Assembly (NCBI RefSeq): GCF_000283155.1 | Contig: NW_004454160.1 | Location: 4,378,845 to 4,442,844 of the forward strand | Origin: Ceratotherium simum simum | Taxonomy: Eukaryota > Chordata > Mammalia > Perissodactyla > Rhinocerotidae | Length of the DNA stretch: 64,000 bases | Direction of reading: 5' to 3' | Shown: piece by piece, positions 31,100 to 43,410 of the stretch | Position numbering within the stretch: the first letter of the stretch is position 1 | How the letters are laid out: every line of letters begins with the position of its first letter | Made by a program: the position numbers and the translations under genes | Notes under the pieces: generated by a model | What the model was told of the DNA's origin: nothing | The model's database searches: none | What the model saw: only the letters and a program-made list of their open reading frames with translations

Positions 31100-31880
31100 T
31101 TATTGCCTCTTACTTCCAAATCCATTCTTCTTTGCGTTGATGTGTGATACTGGAGCTGGACCCCGTAAACATTTCTTCTTTGCTGGCTGGCTCAATATTA
31201 GGCTTTGTCAACAGAAAGTTCTAGTGTGACACTACAAGGTGATAGAAGCAGGAAGGTGCTTGCTTCCCTTCTGGTTCTGTTTCTCCTACCATTTCACTCA
31301 GTGAGGGAGTCAGTGGATTGACATAGGAGGCCTGGTGGTGCTCACCTCAGCAATCCTCACGACCAGCTCCAGCCACACTCAGCCCATGCTCCGTCTGCCT
31401 GGCAGCCACTTCCATGGCAGCTCCAGCCAGGCCTCAGGAGACTGTCTCCCAACCCGATGGCCATTTCCACAGCAGTTCAGGCCATCCACCCCCTCTGCAG
31501 TTGTAGGCCACTCCTACAGACCATCTCTGGCGGGTGCCCCTCTTTGCCACAGGTAGGCCGTGTGTTCCCGTGGTAGCGATGTCCTCTTGGAGGAGATCTC
31601 ATCTCAGCCTTGGTTGTGTGCTGAGGAGGGGCAGCAGTGTGCCCCTCTTAGTTCCTAGTCCCGTGTGCTTTATGACCCACTCTCCCTCAGTCTAAACAGT
31701 CTAAAGGTCATAACTGCTTTTTTTTTCTTTTCTTTTTTGCTACTTCTGGAGCTTTTAGAGGCCCCCTTTTTTTTCTTTGGTACTTAATCACTTTTTATTT
31801 GCTAATATTTCTTTACATTAAATTTCCCTCTGTTCAAATTGCTAGTGTGGTTTCTGTCTTTTGATATAGGGCAAGGGATT
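31100..31880 (+). mobile_element. L1M-type 3' UTR
   Basis: GC-rich middle (CCAGCTCCAGCC..., CCATTTCCACAGCAGTTCAGG) followed by AATCACTTTTTATTTGCTAATATTTCTTTACATTAAATTTCCCTCTGTTCAAATTGCTAGTGTGGTTTCTGTCTTTTGATA. This ending is characteristic of an old L1 3' UTR class. The 73-codon frame inside is incidental. Confidence 0.6.
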
Positions 31881-32239
31881 GAAAGTGGGGTCTAAGTGAA
31901 AATCTTCATATTTGAAGACGAGATTCACAGTTTCCTTCCTTCCTTGACTCCCAAAACACTAGCATCCAGGATTATATCCTCACGCAGGATGATTCCTCCT
32001 TAAAGAAGCTGACCAACCCAAGAGAAGAGACTGACAACACTGACATTTTCAGATTCTACAACCAAATGGCCAGGCCCCCACCTGACAGCCCTGCAGTGAA
32101 GCCCATTGGTCACCAAACTCCACCTGTGAGTGCAATCAGTTTTTTGTTCCTTGCTCATAAATATGAACAGACAGCTAAGAATTACTATGTGTCTACGGGA
32201 AGTTTTCACCATGAAAGACAGTTTTAGTAACAAAATTTT
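31881..32239. other. Spacer, nothing recognised
   Basis: No supported feature. Confidence 0.4.
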
Positions 32240-33600
32240 GGTAACAAAGAAGCAGAAAAAAATAAGTTAAAAGAAAAGGAAACATCCTGGTTTTAATATC
32301 ATCTGAGGCATGAGATATTGTATCCAGAAGGGGAAAAAAAAACTATAAAATGAGCATTCAGAAAATGGAAAAGAGCTCTTAGAAATTAAAATGATGATAA
32401 TCAAATTAAAAGCTCAACAGAAGACTGGAAGACAAAGTGGAGGAAATCCCCTAGAAATTAACCAAAAAGACAAAGATACAGAAAAATACAAAAATTGGAG
32501 CATCAATCCAAGAAATTTAATTATACTAATAGGCATTCTAGAAAGAGACAACAGAGAAAATGAAATAAGAAATTTTTCAAGAAATCTCCTGGTCCGGAAG
32601 GACATGAGTTTCCCCATTGAAAAGGACCCTCTCAGCTCCCAGAACAATGATGCAAAGACACATCATTGAGAAATTTTAGACAATCGGGTCAAAGATAAGA
32701 TCCTAAAATCAGAAAGCCAGTAGACTTCTAGTCAGCAATGCTTAAAATTGGAATACAGTAGAGGAATGCCTTCACAATTCTGAGGAGAAAAGATTAACAA
32801 CTTGGAATTCTCTCCCCAGCCAAACTATCAATCAAGTGTGAGGGTAGGATAAACACATTTCCAGACATGCGAGTCTTAAACATTTTGCTTCCTTATGCCA
32901 TTTCTAGGAGGCTACTGGAGAATGTGCTTCATCAAATCAAGAAACAAGAAAATATGAGAGCTGTGAAACAGAGTATCCAACATAGGAGAGAAGCAAAGAG
33001 AATTCTCAGATGCACATTTACAGAAGGTGAGGAGGACGAGAACCCTAAAGAGTTATCTCAAAAAAAAAAAAAAATGATAGATTACCTTACATGTTTACCT
33101 TGCTGAGAGGAGTCTTAACACTTTCAGAGAGTTGAGAGGAAGAGTTAGTAATAGAGCAAATAAAAATATATAGTAATTATTTCCAGGACATTTTAAAATA
33201 TAAGAAAGGATATTAATCACAGTACAGTTTGTGGCTCAGCTATGAATAATAGGTAGTCATAACAATGTAAACATTGAATATTGGTTTTTCTAACCAAAAA
33301 TCATGCTAAAAACCATACTACAAGGATGGAGGAAGAGAAAAGCTTGTGTGGGTATGTTGGAGGGGGAGGTAGTTGTAAGATAGCTAAATCCTCATTTTCC
33401 ATAGTAGGAAAGCAATAAATAGATAATACCCAAACTTGAAAAATCAAGAAATATTAAGTATAAGCATATAGATCAATATAGATATAAATATCAGAAGAAA
33501 TGTCTGAAAGAGTTGGAAATGGTTCCCTGTAGGAAATACAACTGGGGGTATAGAGAAGAGGTAAGAAAGAGACTGCCCTTCTTTACTGAAAGCCTTTTAG
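32240..33600 (+). mobile_element. HAL1/L1-like LINE, sense, degraded
   Basis: The order AAAAGCTCAACAGAAGACTGGAAGACAAAGTGGAGGAAATC, CATTCTAGAAAGAGACAACAGAGAAAATGAAATAAGAAATTTTTC, GGACATGAGTTTCC.ATTGAAAAGG, CCAGCCAAACTATCAATCAAGTGTGAGGGTAGGATAAACACATTT matches the ORF1 region of HAL1/L1-type LINEs. A 92-codon frame at 32391-32669 is a remnant of that ORF1-like region, Lys/Asn/Glu-rich, broken by stops and frameshifts. Non-functional. Confidence 0.85.
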
Positions 33601-33718
33601 CACCTGTTGAATTTTAATAGTCTGTGCAAGTATTATGTGAATCAATAATTACATGTGAAGATATAGAATTCCAGTGACTTGAAAGCCATCACTATTATTT
33701 GTGTTATTTTTGAGGCAT

Positions 33719-34289
33719 CATGTTGGGGGTCCTCAAGACCACTTCCAGGTTTGGTGATTTGCTAGGAGGACTCATAGGACTCAGCATATAGTTGTTCTCG
33801 GGGCTATGATTTATTACAGCTAAAGGAGGCAACATAAAATCAGCAAAGGGAAAAGGAGCATGGGCAAAGCCCAGAGGAGACCAGGCACAAGCTTCTGAGA
33901 GTCCTCTCCCAGTGCAGCCATACAAAACACATTTAATTCTTCCAGCAATGACTTTGATAACACACGTGAAATGTTATCTACCAGGGAAGCACATTAGAGA
34001 CTCAATGTTCAAGGTTTTTGTTGGGGGCTGGTCATGTAGACACCCTCTGCCTAGCGCATAGAATAAGTCCAGCTCCCAGAAGGAGAACAGGTGTTCAGCA
34101 CAAGCCACACTGTTTACATAAACTGTTTAGGCACAGTGAACCACTCTTATCATTTAGGGAAAGTTTTACATCAGCCTAGGGAACTGTTTACCATTCAAAT
34201 TCCCAGATGCTCGTCAACAGCCCACCTAGCAAAGCAGGTCTTTCCAAGGATAGCAGTCTTAGGCTGCTATGTTAACTCTTTTCTGCACA
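33719..34289 (-). mobile_element. MER21-like ERVL solo LTR, antisense
   Basis: About 570 bp. In plus-strand reading it starts TGTTGGGGGTCCTCAAGACCACTTCC and ends GTTAACTCTTTTCTGCACA, so the antisense element begins TGTGCAGAAAAGAGTTAAC. Internal landmarks include TAGGAGGACTCATAGGACTCAGCATATAG and GGAACTGTTTACCATTCAA. The 5-bp repeat GGCAT lies at 33714-33718 and 34290-34294, fitting an ERVL-type target duplication, with two extra bases (CA) at the left edge. No internal genes are attached. Confidence 0.75.
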
Positions 34290-34329
34290 GGCATTAAAAG
34301 ACTTGACAAATATTCTTATAACCTATTAG

Positions 34330-34530
34330 AAAAGTGCTGAGTGAATTGGAAAGACCCTGCCTGGAATTAAAGTCAGTCATGAGATCCGAGTTCAAATCTC
34401 ACCCAGTGCACTTTAGTGGTCATGTGACGTTGGGAGAGAAACTGAGACTATTTGAGGCTTAGTTTTTCCATAAGGCTAATGGAAAGTTTGAAGGATATTA
34501 TACACAGAAACGGCTGCTCAGGAAATGTTG
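34330..34530 (+). mobile_element. MIR SINE
   Basis: GAGATCCGAGTTCAAATCTCACC...GGTCATGTGACGTTGGGAGAGAAACTGAGACTATTTGAGGCTTAGTTTTTCCATAAGGCTAATGGAA...GAAGGATATTATACAC: the sense MIR plan, diverged. Confidence 0.75.
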
Positions 34531-37500
34531 ATTGTTTAAAATTTTGTGATTTTGCCTACTGAATTTTCTCCCTTTTAGACTTCAGCCTTTACTTCTCACT
34601 CAGCCTCCCTTGCACTGTTTTTGCTTCAAAATAAATTCTACTCCAAGGAGTTTTTAAACATTTCCTTCACATAGTTTGTCTTAGCCACATAGAAATTTCT
34701 GCCACTCTTCATGTGCGCTTATCAGTAAGAGGCTGTGCAGCCTCCTTAGCTCAGGGTGAAACCCTTTGATGGGTCCCTTACCAAGAGAAACCACATCAGT
34801 GTAACCAGCTTTGAGTGGGTTCCCCAGTGGGGGACTCCGGCAGCTTTCCTCCGTATGTCTCTGGTTTGCTTTCCTTCACAGCAACTCCCTCCAGGGCTGA
34901 AGGATGAAGAACAATTCCCCTAAATTCACCTTTCCTCACTGTGTCCACACTGCTGCCCTCAAGGAAGCATTCTGTACAAAAGCCAGCGAGTCCATTGACT
35001 CAATGACCATTGTCCACTCTCCATTTGTCCCTATCTTGCCTCCCCAAATCCACTGGTTTCTGACCATCTATCTTCTCTGAAGCAACTCAACACAAATCCT
35101 TGGCCCTGTGGCACATTCTCCACCTAGCCCTAAAAGTCTATTTTCTATATCATAGGACTGTTCTGAAAATTACATGAGATAACAAATATGAAACTTCCTG
35201 GCAAATGTAAAATGTTATGTGAATCACAAATGTCATTTTATCATGCAGTTTTAGAATTCTGCATATCTACCTATTAAATGACAATTATTTACACATAAAG
35301 TGCCCCAATATGATATAATTAGGGTCCTAGAACCCCAAAGACTTCATAACTAAAGTTTATTCCACTGTTTTAAAAATATTTTTATTAGTAATACTTTTTA
35401 TTAAATTTAAATTCTTGGTCAGAATCCCTAATATTTTATCAGTTTAAGTTTTTTTTACTTGAAATTTATACCACTTATTTATTATTAAATCAATCAGTCA
35501 AAAATGAGGCTGTATTGATGAACACAATAACTTTTAATCAGAGGTTATAGATAACAGTTTGAACTTCATGTTAGCCAATTGATTGCTGTGTTTTATTTCA
35601 AAGGCATGACATTGAGAAAATCATAATTACACAGGATGAAAATCACAAAACATAAGTTTTTAAAAAACGCCTTGCTTTAAATCTAACAATACTCCTTAAA
35701 TAACTGTTTTAGAAGCTTGAAAAGGGAATAGAGTGTCTTGTGACTGTTTCAAAGTTGAATCATTCACAGTATCTAATAACTGCTGTCATTCTTTAATTGG
35801 TTATTATTCTATGTGGAAAGCGTGAATAAATGGACTCCTCAGATAACAGAAGTCTCCACTATTTGGAAGAAAATGCATTTTAATCGAGTGGTGACCTTTT
35901 TAGTATTAGGATATTTAAATTTATGGCATTTTACAAAGTTTCATGCAACTTAGTTCTTGTCTCTGATAGAGAAGCATTCAGCTACAAAACTGTAAATCTA
36001 ATTTACTTTTCATATTGATCCCACACTTGTTTCAGTTTCATCTCTGTCACTCTCTGCACTTACAAGCTCAGTGACATTGTTACTGTGCACCTCCACAATG
36101 ATTTTACTGAATTTATTAAAAATATTAGTAAGAGACGCAAGCTTGTACAGCCATGTTATATTGCAGAGATATTTAGCTAATGGAATCTCTTTATCAGCTT
36201 CCCTTGAAGTGATTTCTTGTCTCGTTTGATTTATTTTTACAAACATCCTGTCTCACATTTCACTATGAGGCACTAAAATTTGGTCCTCTCAGTCCACAGC
36301 ATTACAAATAATGCTGAAAAGTCCTCAGTTAAAGAATATACCTTAATCAGGTCAGATAATTTGTGTGGAATTACCCAACACTGGGAAGATTCTGGCATCT
36401 TCTTAGAAATTCCTGCATCTCCCTTCGGCACATGGTGATTCACTGAGCACGTCTCAGCGGCAGCATTTATATGTGTTACAACTTGTGCAGTTTTCCTACT
36501 ACTTTTGTGTTCTCGGTACATACGGCATTGCCGTTTTGCCGGTTTATTTGATGGAGTGTTGAAATTGATCCCAACAATTAGAAGTGTCTTCTCCTGTTAT
36601 GTAATAAGTCTTGCTTGTTTGTACCTGCGAGATCACATTACATAAGAACAAGCAAAAAAGTGAGACCCACAGCATTACTCCCCTCCACTCAGCCTTTTCA
36701 TTTCAAACTAGAAACGACTATGACAATGTTTAAATCTCACACACCAGAATGTCTTCGAGAGTCTTAGGCTTATAATAAGGGAAGCATTGTCACTCTTTAA
36801 CATCTGAAAGGAGTGCGTGGTGGAGAAATTGCTAAGAGTGTTCTCGGAAATCTTGGGGTCTACCTTTGCCAAGAAGTCAGAAACAGGATGTAGTGGACTT
36901 TCAATGAGTCATTAATTTGACATTCATTGGCGCTTTTGTTGACAGAATTTAGAAAAAACGAGTTTATTTTCATGGCTGCCACTAGGACTAATTCTAGGGA
37001 TAAAATGCAGGGCAGCTGCCTAGAAATCCTGGGCGGTGTAATCCTGTGCCCCCTATTTACCAGTGGGGAGAGGGAGGGTGCTGTGCAACTGTAAATCCAA
37101 TGGGCTCTCAAGAGATTTGAATTGACCCTCAGTGCTGGTGTCTGGAAATCCATCATTCTACATAGACACAGGGACTCGAGCTGAATGAATAATTAGTGAG
37201 GTTTAGAGAATTCAATTCAACTAGTTTTTATTGAGTGCACTGTGAACACACAGTGTTTGGGGCCAGGTGCGGGAAAAGGCAGGAAACAAGGATGGGAGAA
37301 AATATGCCACAGTATATGAAATGGTTCTAATCCTCAGGAGCTTTCAGTATTGATAGAGAGACAATACACACTTGGGAAATAATGAGAAAACTCTAGAGAC
37401 GGTGTCTGGTATGTAAAACCATATACCGAATATAGATGAGTGTCAAGATCAGACCTGTGGCCTCAGCATGAACACGGATTGGATGGGGCTAGGGAGGCAA

Positions 37501-38019
37501 GGAGACTGTCAAGAGGCAGTTAATTGGTACAGGGAGAGATGATGTGTCTACATCAGGGTAAGAGCGAAAGAGGGCAGAATGATGATCTTGATAGTAGTGC
37601 CACAGGGAGTATTGACTGACACTAAAATCAAACTCTTATTTTGACAGTGTCAATTTCTGCCAAACATATTTTTGTGAAATTCTAAAGTCAGTTGTAAAGC
37701 AATCTATTTGTTCTAAGCCAATTTCAACTCCACTGACTATCAAAACTTTCTGTAAGAAAAATCAAATATAGGACTTCTTATTAGGAGAGTTCTGGAAATG
37801 ATGGAATTATCAGAGAAACTAAATTTAGATCTTCCTGAAATTTATACTTAAGCTGAATACAGTTAGGTGGACAGAATAAGAAGAATAGGAATGAGGGAGA
37901 TGATATTTTAGTGATTAAAATGATCATCTCAACATAAATCCTATTTTAAAAAAAGTTTGTGGTAGACATTACTTGTGTCCTGCAACGGGGGTCTCCTCCC
38001 CTCCAGACACGTGGAAGAT
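34531..38019. other. Longest repeat-poor block; no gene established
   Basis: AT-rich and mostly unassigned. 35350-36660 contains no repeat I recognise and has long AT-rich runs with low CpG, as conserved non-coding DNA often does. Two adjacent minus-strand frames (36273-36521, 36010-36246) are described separately. A piece at 37200-37390 (TTTTTATTGAGTGCACTGTG..., TCCTCAGGAGCTTTCAGTATTGATAGAGAGAC) resembles an ancient interspersed repeat. Confidence 0.45.
36010..36521 (-). pseudogene. Possible degraded coding remnant (hAT-transposase-like?)
   Basis: Two consecutive minus-strand frames, 82 codons (36521-36273) then 78 codons (36246-36010) in a different phase, with mixed amino acid composition. 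The second includes WLYKLASLTNIFNKFSKI, which recalls the W-LxKLAxLxDIFxxLN region of hAT-transposase-derived proteins of the ZBED/FAM200 type. The first shows nothing I recognise. The resemblance is short and could be chance. If real, this is a frameshifted dead copy with no promoter or intact ends visible. Confidence 0.25.
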
Positions 38020-38375
38020 TACACCTTCCCAGTCCTTTGAAGTTAGGCAGAGCCATATGACTAACTTGGAACAATGCTGTCAGCCCACATGATGTGGATC
38101 ACTTCCTGGAGGAAGCTTTTAAGTGCAGGCGCGTGATTCTCCATGCTCCTCTTCGCCTGCCACACTTGCGAAGGAGGTCACCAGCACAGATGGAACAGCA
38201 AAGCATGGCTATCAGCCTGGATCCCTGAGGCACCTCATGGAGGATGGCTGCCCTGAAAAGTCAGCTGGGACCTCAGTGGATATTGCATGAATGAGAAATA
38301 AAGCTTTGCTGTGTTACCCCATGAGATTTTGGGATGTTTGTTATCACAGCATAGCTTGTCCTGTCCTGATTGGTA
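38020..38375 (+). mobile_element. Interspersed repeat 3' end (L1M-like or LTR)
   Basis: GGCAGAGCCATATGACTAACTTGGAACAATGC...CACTTCCTGGAGGAAGCTTTTAAG..GCGTGATTC.CCATGCTCCTCTT...GAATGAGAAATAAAGCTTTGCTGTGTTACCCCATGAGATTTTGGGATGTTTGTTATCACAGCATAGCTTGTCCTGTCCTGATTGGTACA is a common mammalian repeat with AATAAA near its end. I am sure it is a repeat but not whether it is an L1 3' UTR or an LTR. Confidence 0.65.
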
Positions 38376-39289
38376 CACTTTTTGATTTTTCCTTCAATTT
38401 TCAGTTAAAAAAATTTGAATCTGGCTTAGTTAGCTCATTGTTAGAGAATAGTTTTAATAAGGCCGAGGACACAGATTTAATCTCCATGCAGGTCAGTTAA
38501 CTTTGTGGAGAGAAAAACTGTTTTAGGAATCCATGGGACTCAAACTTGGTGTGCCTTCTCAGATTCATCTCCAAAGACACTGCTTGCCTCCCCGACTGTA
38601 CCATCACCAGCATTAATCTGCTGGCACCCTGCCAAGATTTCTGAGCTGTCTGGAGACCCCGTTAAGACCAGCACAGTTCTCACATCTCACACACCAAGCC
38701 TTGTTTGTGTCGAGTCACATGTCTGCTTCTGGAACTTGAATAAAATGATACACCGTGAAGCATGGCATCTGGCTTTCTGAGCAGCCAAGTGATGTCACCC
38801 AGAAGTGCAGGGGAGTGAATTCTGCCCAGGGTAAACCTTGACCAGTGGGAAGCAGGAGATGGTGAGAGCCAAGCAAATAGAGTTTTCTCTTCCTTTCTCC
38901 CTTCTATACAATACGTTGAGGCAAGGATTTTTCTTGCAACATTTCCAGAGCAAACTCCACCCGAGCAGTCTGTTTTCTCCGTGGCTCCTTGGTAATGCAT
39001 CGCATCACACAGCTGCCTATTTTTCCTAGCCTCACGTCCCTTTTTCTCACCCTGAACACCATAGGCTTGCACCTTCTGAAAAGGTGGTGGCACTTGAGTC
39101 TTCTTTAGGCTCTATAGAGAACCTGGACTGATGAGGAGTCCCAGACTTCACTCCAAAGTTCAGCCAACAAATTCACAAAATTAAGCCGTAGAACCTTCAC
39201 AAGGGGCCCGAATTAGAAAAGGTGGGAGCTTAAAGAGGCTCCTTATACTTTATTTCATCTTGCATCTCTGACTTCCCATCTAGTGTATT
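38376..39289. other. Spacer, nothing recognised
   Basis: Overlapping frames on both strands (91 codons plus, 137 codons minus) with no domain. No repeat named. Confidence 0.4.
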
Positions 39290-41200
39290 TTTTGATTCTG
39301 TCTGAAATGGACATCTTTGAGAAGTTTCCTGAGTATGGAGTTCTCTGGGTTTTGTTTGTTTTTTGGTTTGGAAATATCTTTATTTTACCCTTGTTCTTGA
39401 TAAGTAATTTTGCTGGGTACATTTCTACCTTGACAGTTATTTTCTCTTAGCAGTTTGAAGATCTTGTTTCACTGTCTTCTTGTTTATTTCTTGCTGTTGA
39501 TAAGTCTTCAGGCAGTCTTTCATAGGTAATCTGCCTTTATCCTCTAATTGCTTCCAGGTTCCCTTAGTCGTTGGTGTTCTGCAGTTTCACCACAGTGTGT
39601 CTAAGTGCAGATTATTTTTTATTTGTCTTGCTCAGCATTTATTATGTTTCCTTGAGCTAAGGATTCAGGTCCTCATCAATTCTGAAAAATCTTCATGTAG
39701 TATCTCTTCAAATAATGCCTGTCCTGTGATAGGAGGAGAGTCTTTGGAAGTAACACTCTTGGCCTCTCCCTGTCTTCTCGAGTTCTCTGCTGGGTGTGAG
39801 GATGACTTACCCAATGGGTGAGGTCGTGCTAAGTATCTGAGCATGCTCAGCTAAGCTGTCGTGCTCTTTCTCTTCAGGAGCTGAGTGCAGGGAGTACACA
39901 TTCCTCTCTTTCTGCTAAAATTTTTCAGGGCAGATACTGTGGAGGATGTGGGAACAGAGCAGGGCTTCAGTTGTCCAGCCCTGCCTGTGATGGGGTAGGT
40001 AAGTTTGCTTAACTCTGAAACACAGTATTAGGAAGACTATTATTAATGCACATCTATTCAACAGTTCCATCAGTAATAAATCTGGCATTTTTATCTCCAT
40101 CTGCCTGAATCCAATGCACCTTCTTCAGTTGGTTCCAAACACAGTGGAGAATGGAGTGTCATTTATTGGCCTTCCCCTTATACCCCAATATCCCCGAGTC
40201 CTTGTAGTCTCTTATTCTGAAATTCTAGTTATTCACATATTAGGGCTTATTCTATTCCCCATGTCTCTGAACTTCCCTTCTATGTTTCCCATCTTTCTGT
40301 CTTACTCTTTGCATTCTGGGTAATTTCTTTCAGTTCACTGGTTCTCTCTGCAGCTGTGTATAATCTGTTGTGTGCCCCATCCTTTTTTGATGATACCTTT
40401 TTCCTTATTCGTGTTTCCAATTCCTTTTTCTCTCTTTCTTTTAGCATTTTACACTGTACCATAATTCTGGTATCTGAAGTCCCAGATGATCTAGTTCGAC
40501 TGTGTTATTCTTACTGACTCTTGCTTGTGCTGGCTCGTTTCCTTATATCTGTTATAATTTCATGATGTGATCTTGTGCTTGAATGAACTGTACTTGTGGG
40601 GATCCTGAGAGACCTGGTTTGAGGCTATGCCTCCTGGAAGCAATTAGTGCTCGCTTCTACCTGTCACCAAGTACACTACAAACCTGGTGGCACTTCACTG
40701 AATTTCTCAGCTTGCTTCTTCTTGGGCTACCAAGTAGCGCAGAATCAAGTCCCAAACTCAAAGTTTCAGGAGAGCCATTTTTCCCCAGCCAGCTTCAGCA
40801 CAGGCTGAAAAAATTCCCTCCATGATCCCCTTTGCTTCTGAGCAGGTTTTCTGTAGACACCTTTTCACTGAGACTCTTTGACTATGTCAACATTATGTGG
40901 GGGTCTCTGTTCCAGCTCTCACCTTGAGGTGGACCCAAGGCTTTACTATCAGTCCTTACACAACAGAAATCAGCACATCTCCAAAGGGCAGCAACAGCTT
41001 CCGAGTCAGCTCATTGCTGAGTTTTCCAGCTTCAGCCTCATTTTGGTTTATATGTCACTACCTTTTTGGTCAGGTTCAGTGAGCCTTTCAGAGGAGATTA
41101 GATATATATTATCCAGAATTTCCAGATGTCTTGTAGGGGGATATTTTCTCAGGCCATTTTGTTCACAGTATTGCTAGAAACAGAAATCTCCAGAATGCTA
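39290..41200 (-). mobile_element. L1 5' region, antisense, degraded
   Basis: Text such as CTTTGAGAAGTTTCCTGAGTATGG, TTTTGCTGGGTACATTTCTACC, CCACAGTGTGTCTAAGTGCAGATTATTTTTT, TTCCTTGAGCTAAGGATTCAGG and CTGTCTTACTCTTTGCATTCTGG.TAATTTCTTTCAGTTCACTGG is typical of antisense L1 5' (5' UTR/ORF1-proximal) sequence of older subfamilies. No usable frame. Confidence 0.7.
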
Positions 41201-42023
41201 AACAAATTGAACACAGAGAATTTTTTATCAATGAGATTGATTGACACAGCCCCCTGGTACGTGGTAGCACATCCATGGGTAGTGGGTTTCTGCCATGCTT
41301 TCTGACCACCTCACATTATTTGAATGGCTTCCTATGTTTGGGGCACTTCCCATATTGCGGACTTGTACTTCCTAAGGAGGGAGCCAGAACTCATTTCCCC
41401 ATGTTCTCATACAGATGTAGGGAGCGGGCATGCTATGCAGACTCTGCCTATCCGATGGTTCAGTATAAGATTTAGATTTGGAAAAGAACAGTGTGAAGAG
41501 CAAGAATACATTGGGGCATCTTTTGGCCAGAAGAGCAGCAGAATATCTGCTTTTCTGGGGAGCAGTGGCAGAGCTTCTGATGTACAGTGCCTGGCCTCAC
41601 CAGTGGGCTCTGTAGTGCTGCCCTGTGTGGTCTTTCCAGTACAGTCCTGTGATGAGTCGTATGCTTGGCTATGTAGCTCCCAAGCCCGACACTCTGGCCC
41701 TCTCAGACAGTCTGTGTGATACCTCATAGCTTATAAAAAATTCCCTTTCTGCTTAAACTAGCTAAGTGGGTGATGGCGTTTTCAATTAAGGACCCCGATA
41801 GCCTGTGGATATAGCCATGTGCCGAGGTTTAATTATGAAGACTAATTCTGCAAGCTACATGCAGAAATCAATATCATTACATATAGTCCCGCCTCATCGA
41901 ATTCTGTGTGCTAATAAAGAGAGGCTTACAAACTCAGATTACCAGAGTCAATTTGACATTATATTTAGAAGAGAAAAATAATTTCCAATTTAAAAATATA
42001 CCTTTCTTATCACCAATTTTGGT
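41201..42023. other. Unassigned, possibly an unnamed repeat
   Basis: The segment 41390-41740 (GGGAGCGGGCATGCTATGCAGACTCTGCC..., GCAGTGGCAGAGCTTCTGATGTACAGTGCCTGGCC) is open on both strands for about 100-130 codons, but I recognise no domain. It may be a repeat I cannot name. Confidence 0.35.
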
Positions 42024-42036
42024 TGAATGGCTTTTT

Positions 42037-42255
42037 TTTTTTTTTTTTTTTTAAAGATTTTATTTATTTTATTTTTCCCCCCAAAGCCCCAGTGGATAGT
42101 TGTGTGTCGTAGCTGCACATCCTTCTAGTTGCTGTATGTGGGACTCGGCCTCAGGATGAACGGAGAAGTGGTGCCTCGATGCGCACCCGGGATCCGAACC
42201 CGGGCCACCAGCATCGCAGCGCGCGCACTTAACCACCAAGCCACAGGGCCGGCCC
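42037..42255 (-). mobile_element. ERE SINE, short form
   Basis: Minus-strand ERE with the T-run tail at low coordinates and the head complement GCCACAGGGCCGGCCC ending at 42255. Target duplication TGAATGGCTTTTT at 42024-42036 and 42256-42268. It has a long pure T/A tail and no tail modules. Confidence 0.97.
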
Positions 42256-42318
42256 TGAATGGCTTTTTAAAATATGCAGAGTTCTATCGTCTGGTGCAAA
42301 CTTAGTGGTATATGCAGA

Positions 42319-42354
42319 GTGTGTGTGTGTGCGTGCACGCACGTGTGTGTGTGT
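42319..42354. repeat. (GT)n with internal GTGCGTGCACGCAC palindrome
   Basis: 36 bp of uninterrupted alternating purine-pyrimidine, containing the perfect 14-bp palindrome GTGCGTGCACGCAC. Such tracts favour Z-DNA. Confidence 0.9.
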
Positions 42355-43400
42355 TTCAAGTTTGGTTTGATCTGTGGTTTAGTTAAAAATAAGACATGAA
42401 TATTTGGTTCCAGTTGGGATTTTATGTAAGTTCCTGCCAAGGTTATTATTACAAAAATGCGAAGAGGTTAGCATCGTGGAGATAAATAATCACGGTGATT
42501 TTCCACATGATAGCCCACGACACCCCTGATAAATAAAGACGACACATCTCATTTCCATTCTCATTTCACCTCTGCTCTCTCCGCTTGGAATTTCCTCCCC
42601 TTCTGTCTCTGCAGGCCTAGGTTATAGTTGTCCTTTAAAGCTCCCTTTTAATGCTGCTTCCTCCATCAAACCTTCCTTTCATCACAACAGAGGGATTTAA
42701 CATCTCCCTTCTCTGGACTTGCAAAGTGAGTGAGTTGTACTTAATATTTGTGTGTGCAGTGTGTCTGTAACCTGGGCACCAATCTCTTCTTGTAGAAGGT
42801 GGCAGAACCAAACAAGAATGGTCTTTCGTTTGTTGGTCAGTCGGTTCCAGGAATGGTCATATCCATTTCCCTGTCTTCTGTCACCCAGGAGTGTGCTGGT
42901 GAAGGAAGGATGGGAGGTGGGGTCGGAATGGAAAGGTGACCTAATACAGGTCTCATCTCATCAGGCGCACTAATGGAACCACATAGATATAAAACCAGCT
43001 CTTTATTTCTGTCTCAAGCCTTATAATCCGAAGTATTCCTGGTTCCAATGGTTAGTTTACTTCATCTCTTAATTTGTTTCCGGTTCATGGGCACAGGCCT
43101 CCCTGTTCAAACTTGGGGTCCACCATAGAGCGACTGAAGTGGGCAGCAGGGTTTATTCCCTAGATCTTCCTGCTGCTGCCCCTTTTCCCCTCCAAGGTAT
43201 TTTAACCCTTTTCCTCCACAACACCACCCCCAAGTCCGGCCTCTTCTTGTGTCTAAGCTTCTGGATGCCTTGTCAGTTACTCTCTGCTTCATCTCCTTCT
43301 GCTCTTGGATGGGGAGAAGGGGAACTTTGGATGCTGGAGTAGAAAAAAGGAGAGGAAGAAGTCTTCCTGGGAGGCTGACCATCAGATGGAACATTTAAAG
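42355..43400. other. Spacer with a probable L2 piece
   Basis: 42555-42760 (CTCTCTCCGCTTGGAATTTCCTCCCC..., CCTAGGTTATAGTTGTCCTTTAAAGCTCCCTTTTAATGCTGCTTCCTCCATCAAACCTTCC) looks like sense L2. The rest is unassigned, and frames of 67-95 codons show no domain. Confidence 0.5.
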
Positions 43401-43410
43401 GTAATATAAG

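Noticed and set aside
32391..32669. 92-codon Lys/Asn-rich frame as a possible small gene
   Set aside because: Matches the ORF1 region of a HAL1/L1-like LINE and is broken on both sides; a transposon remnant.
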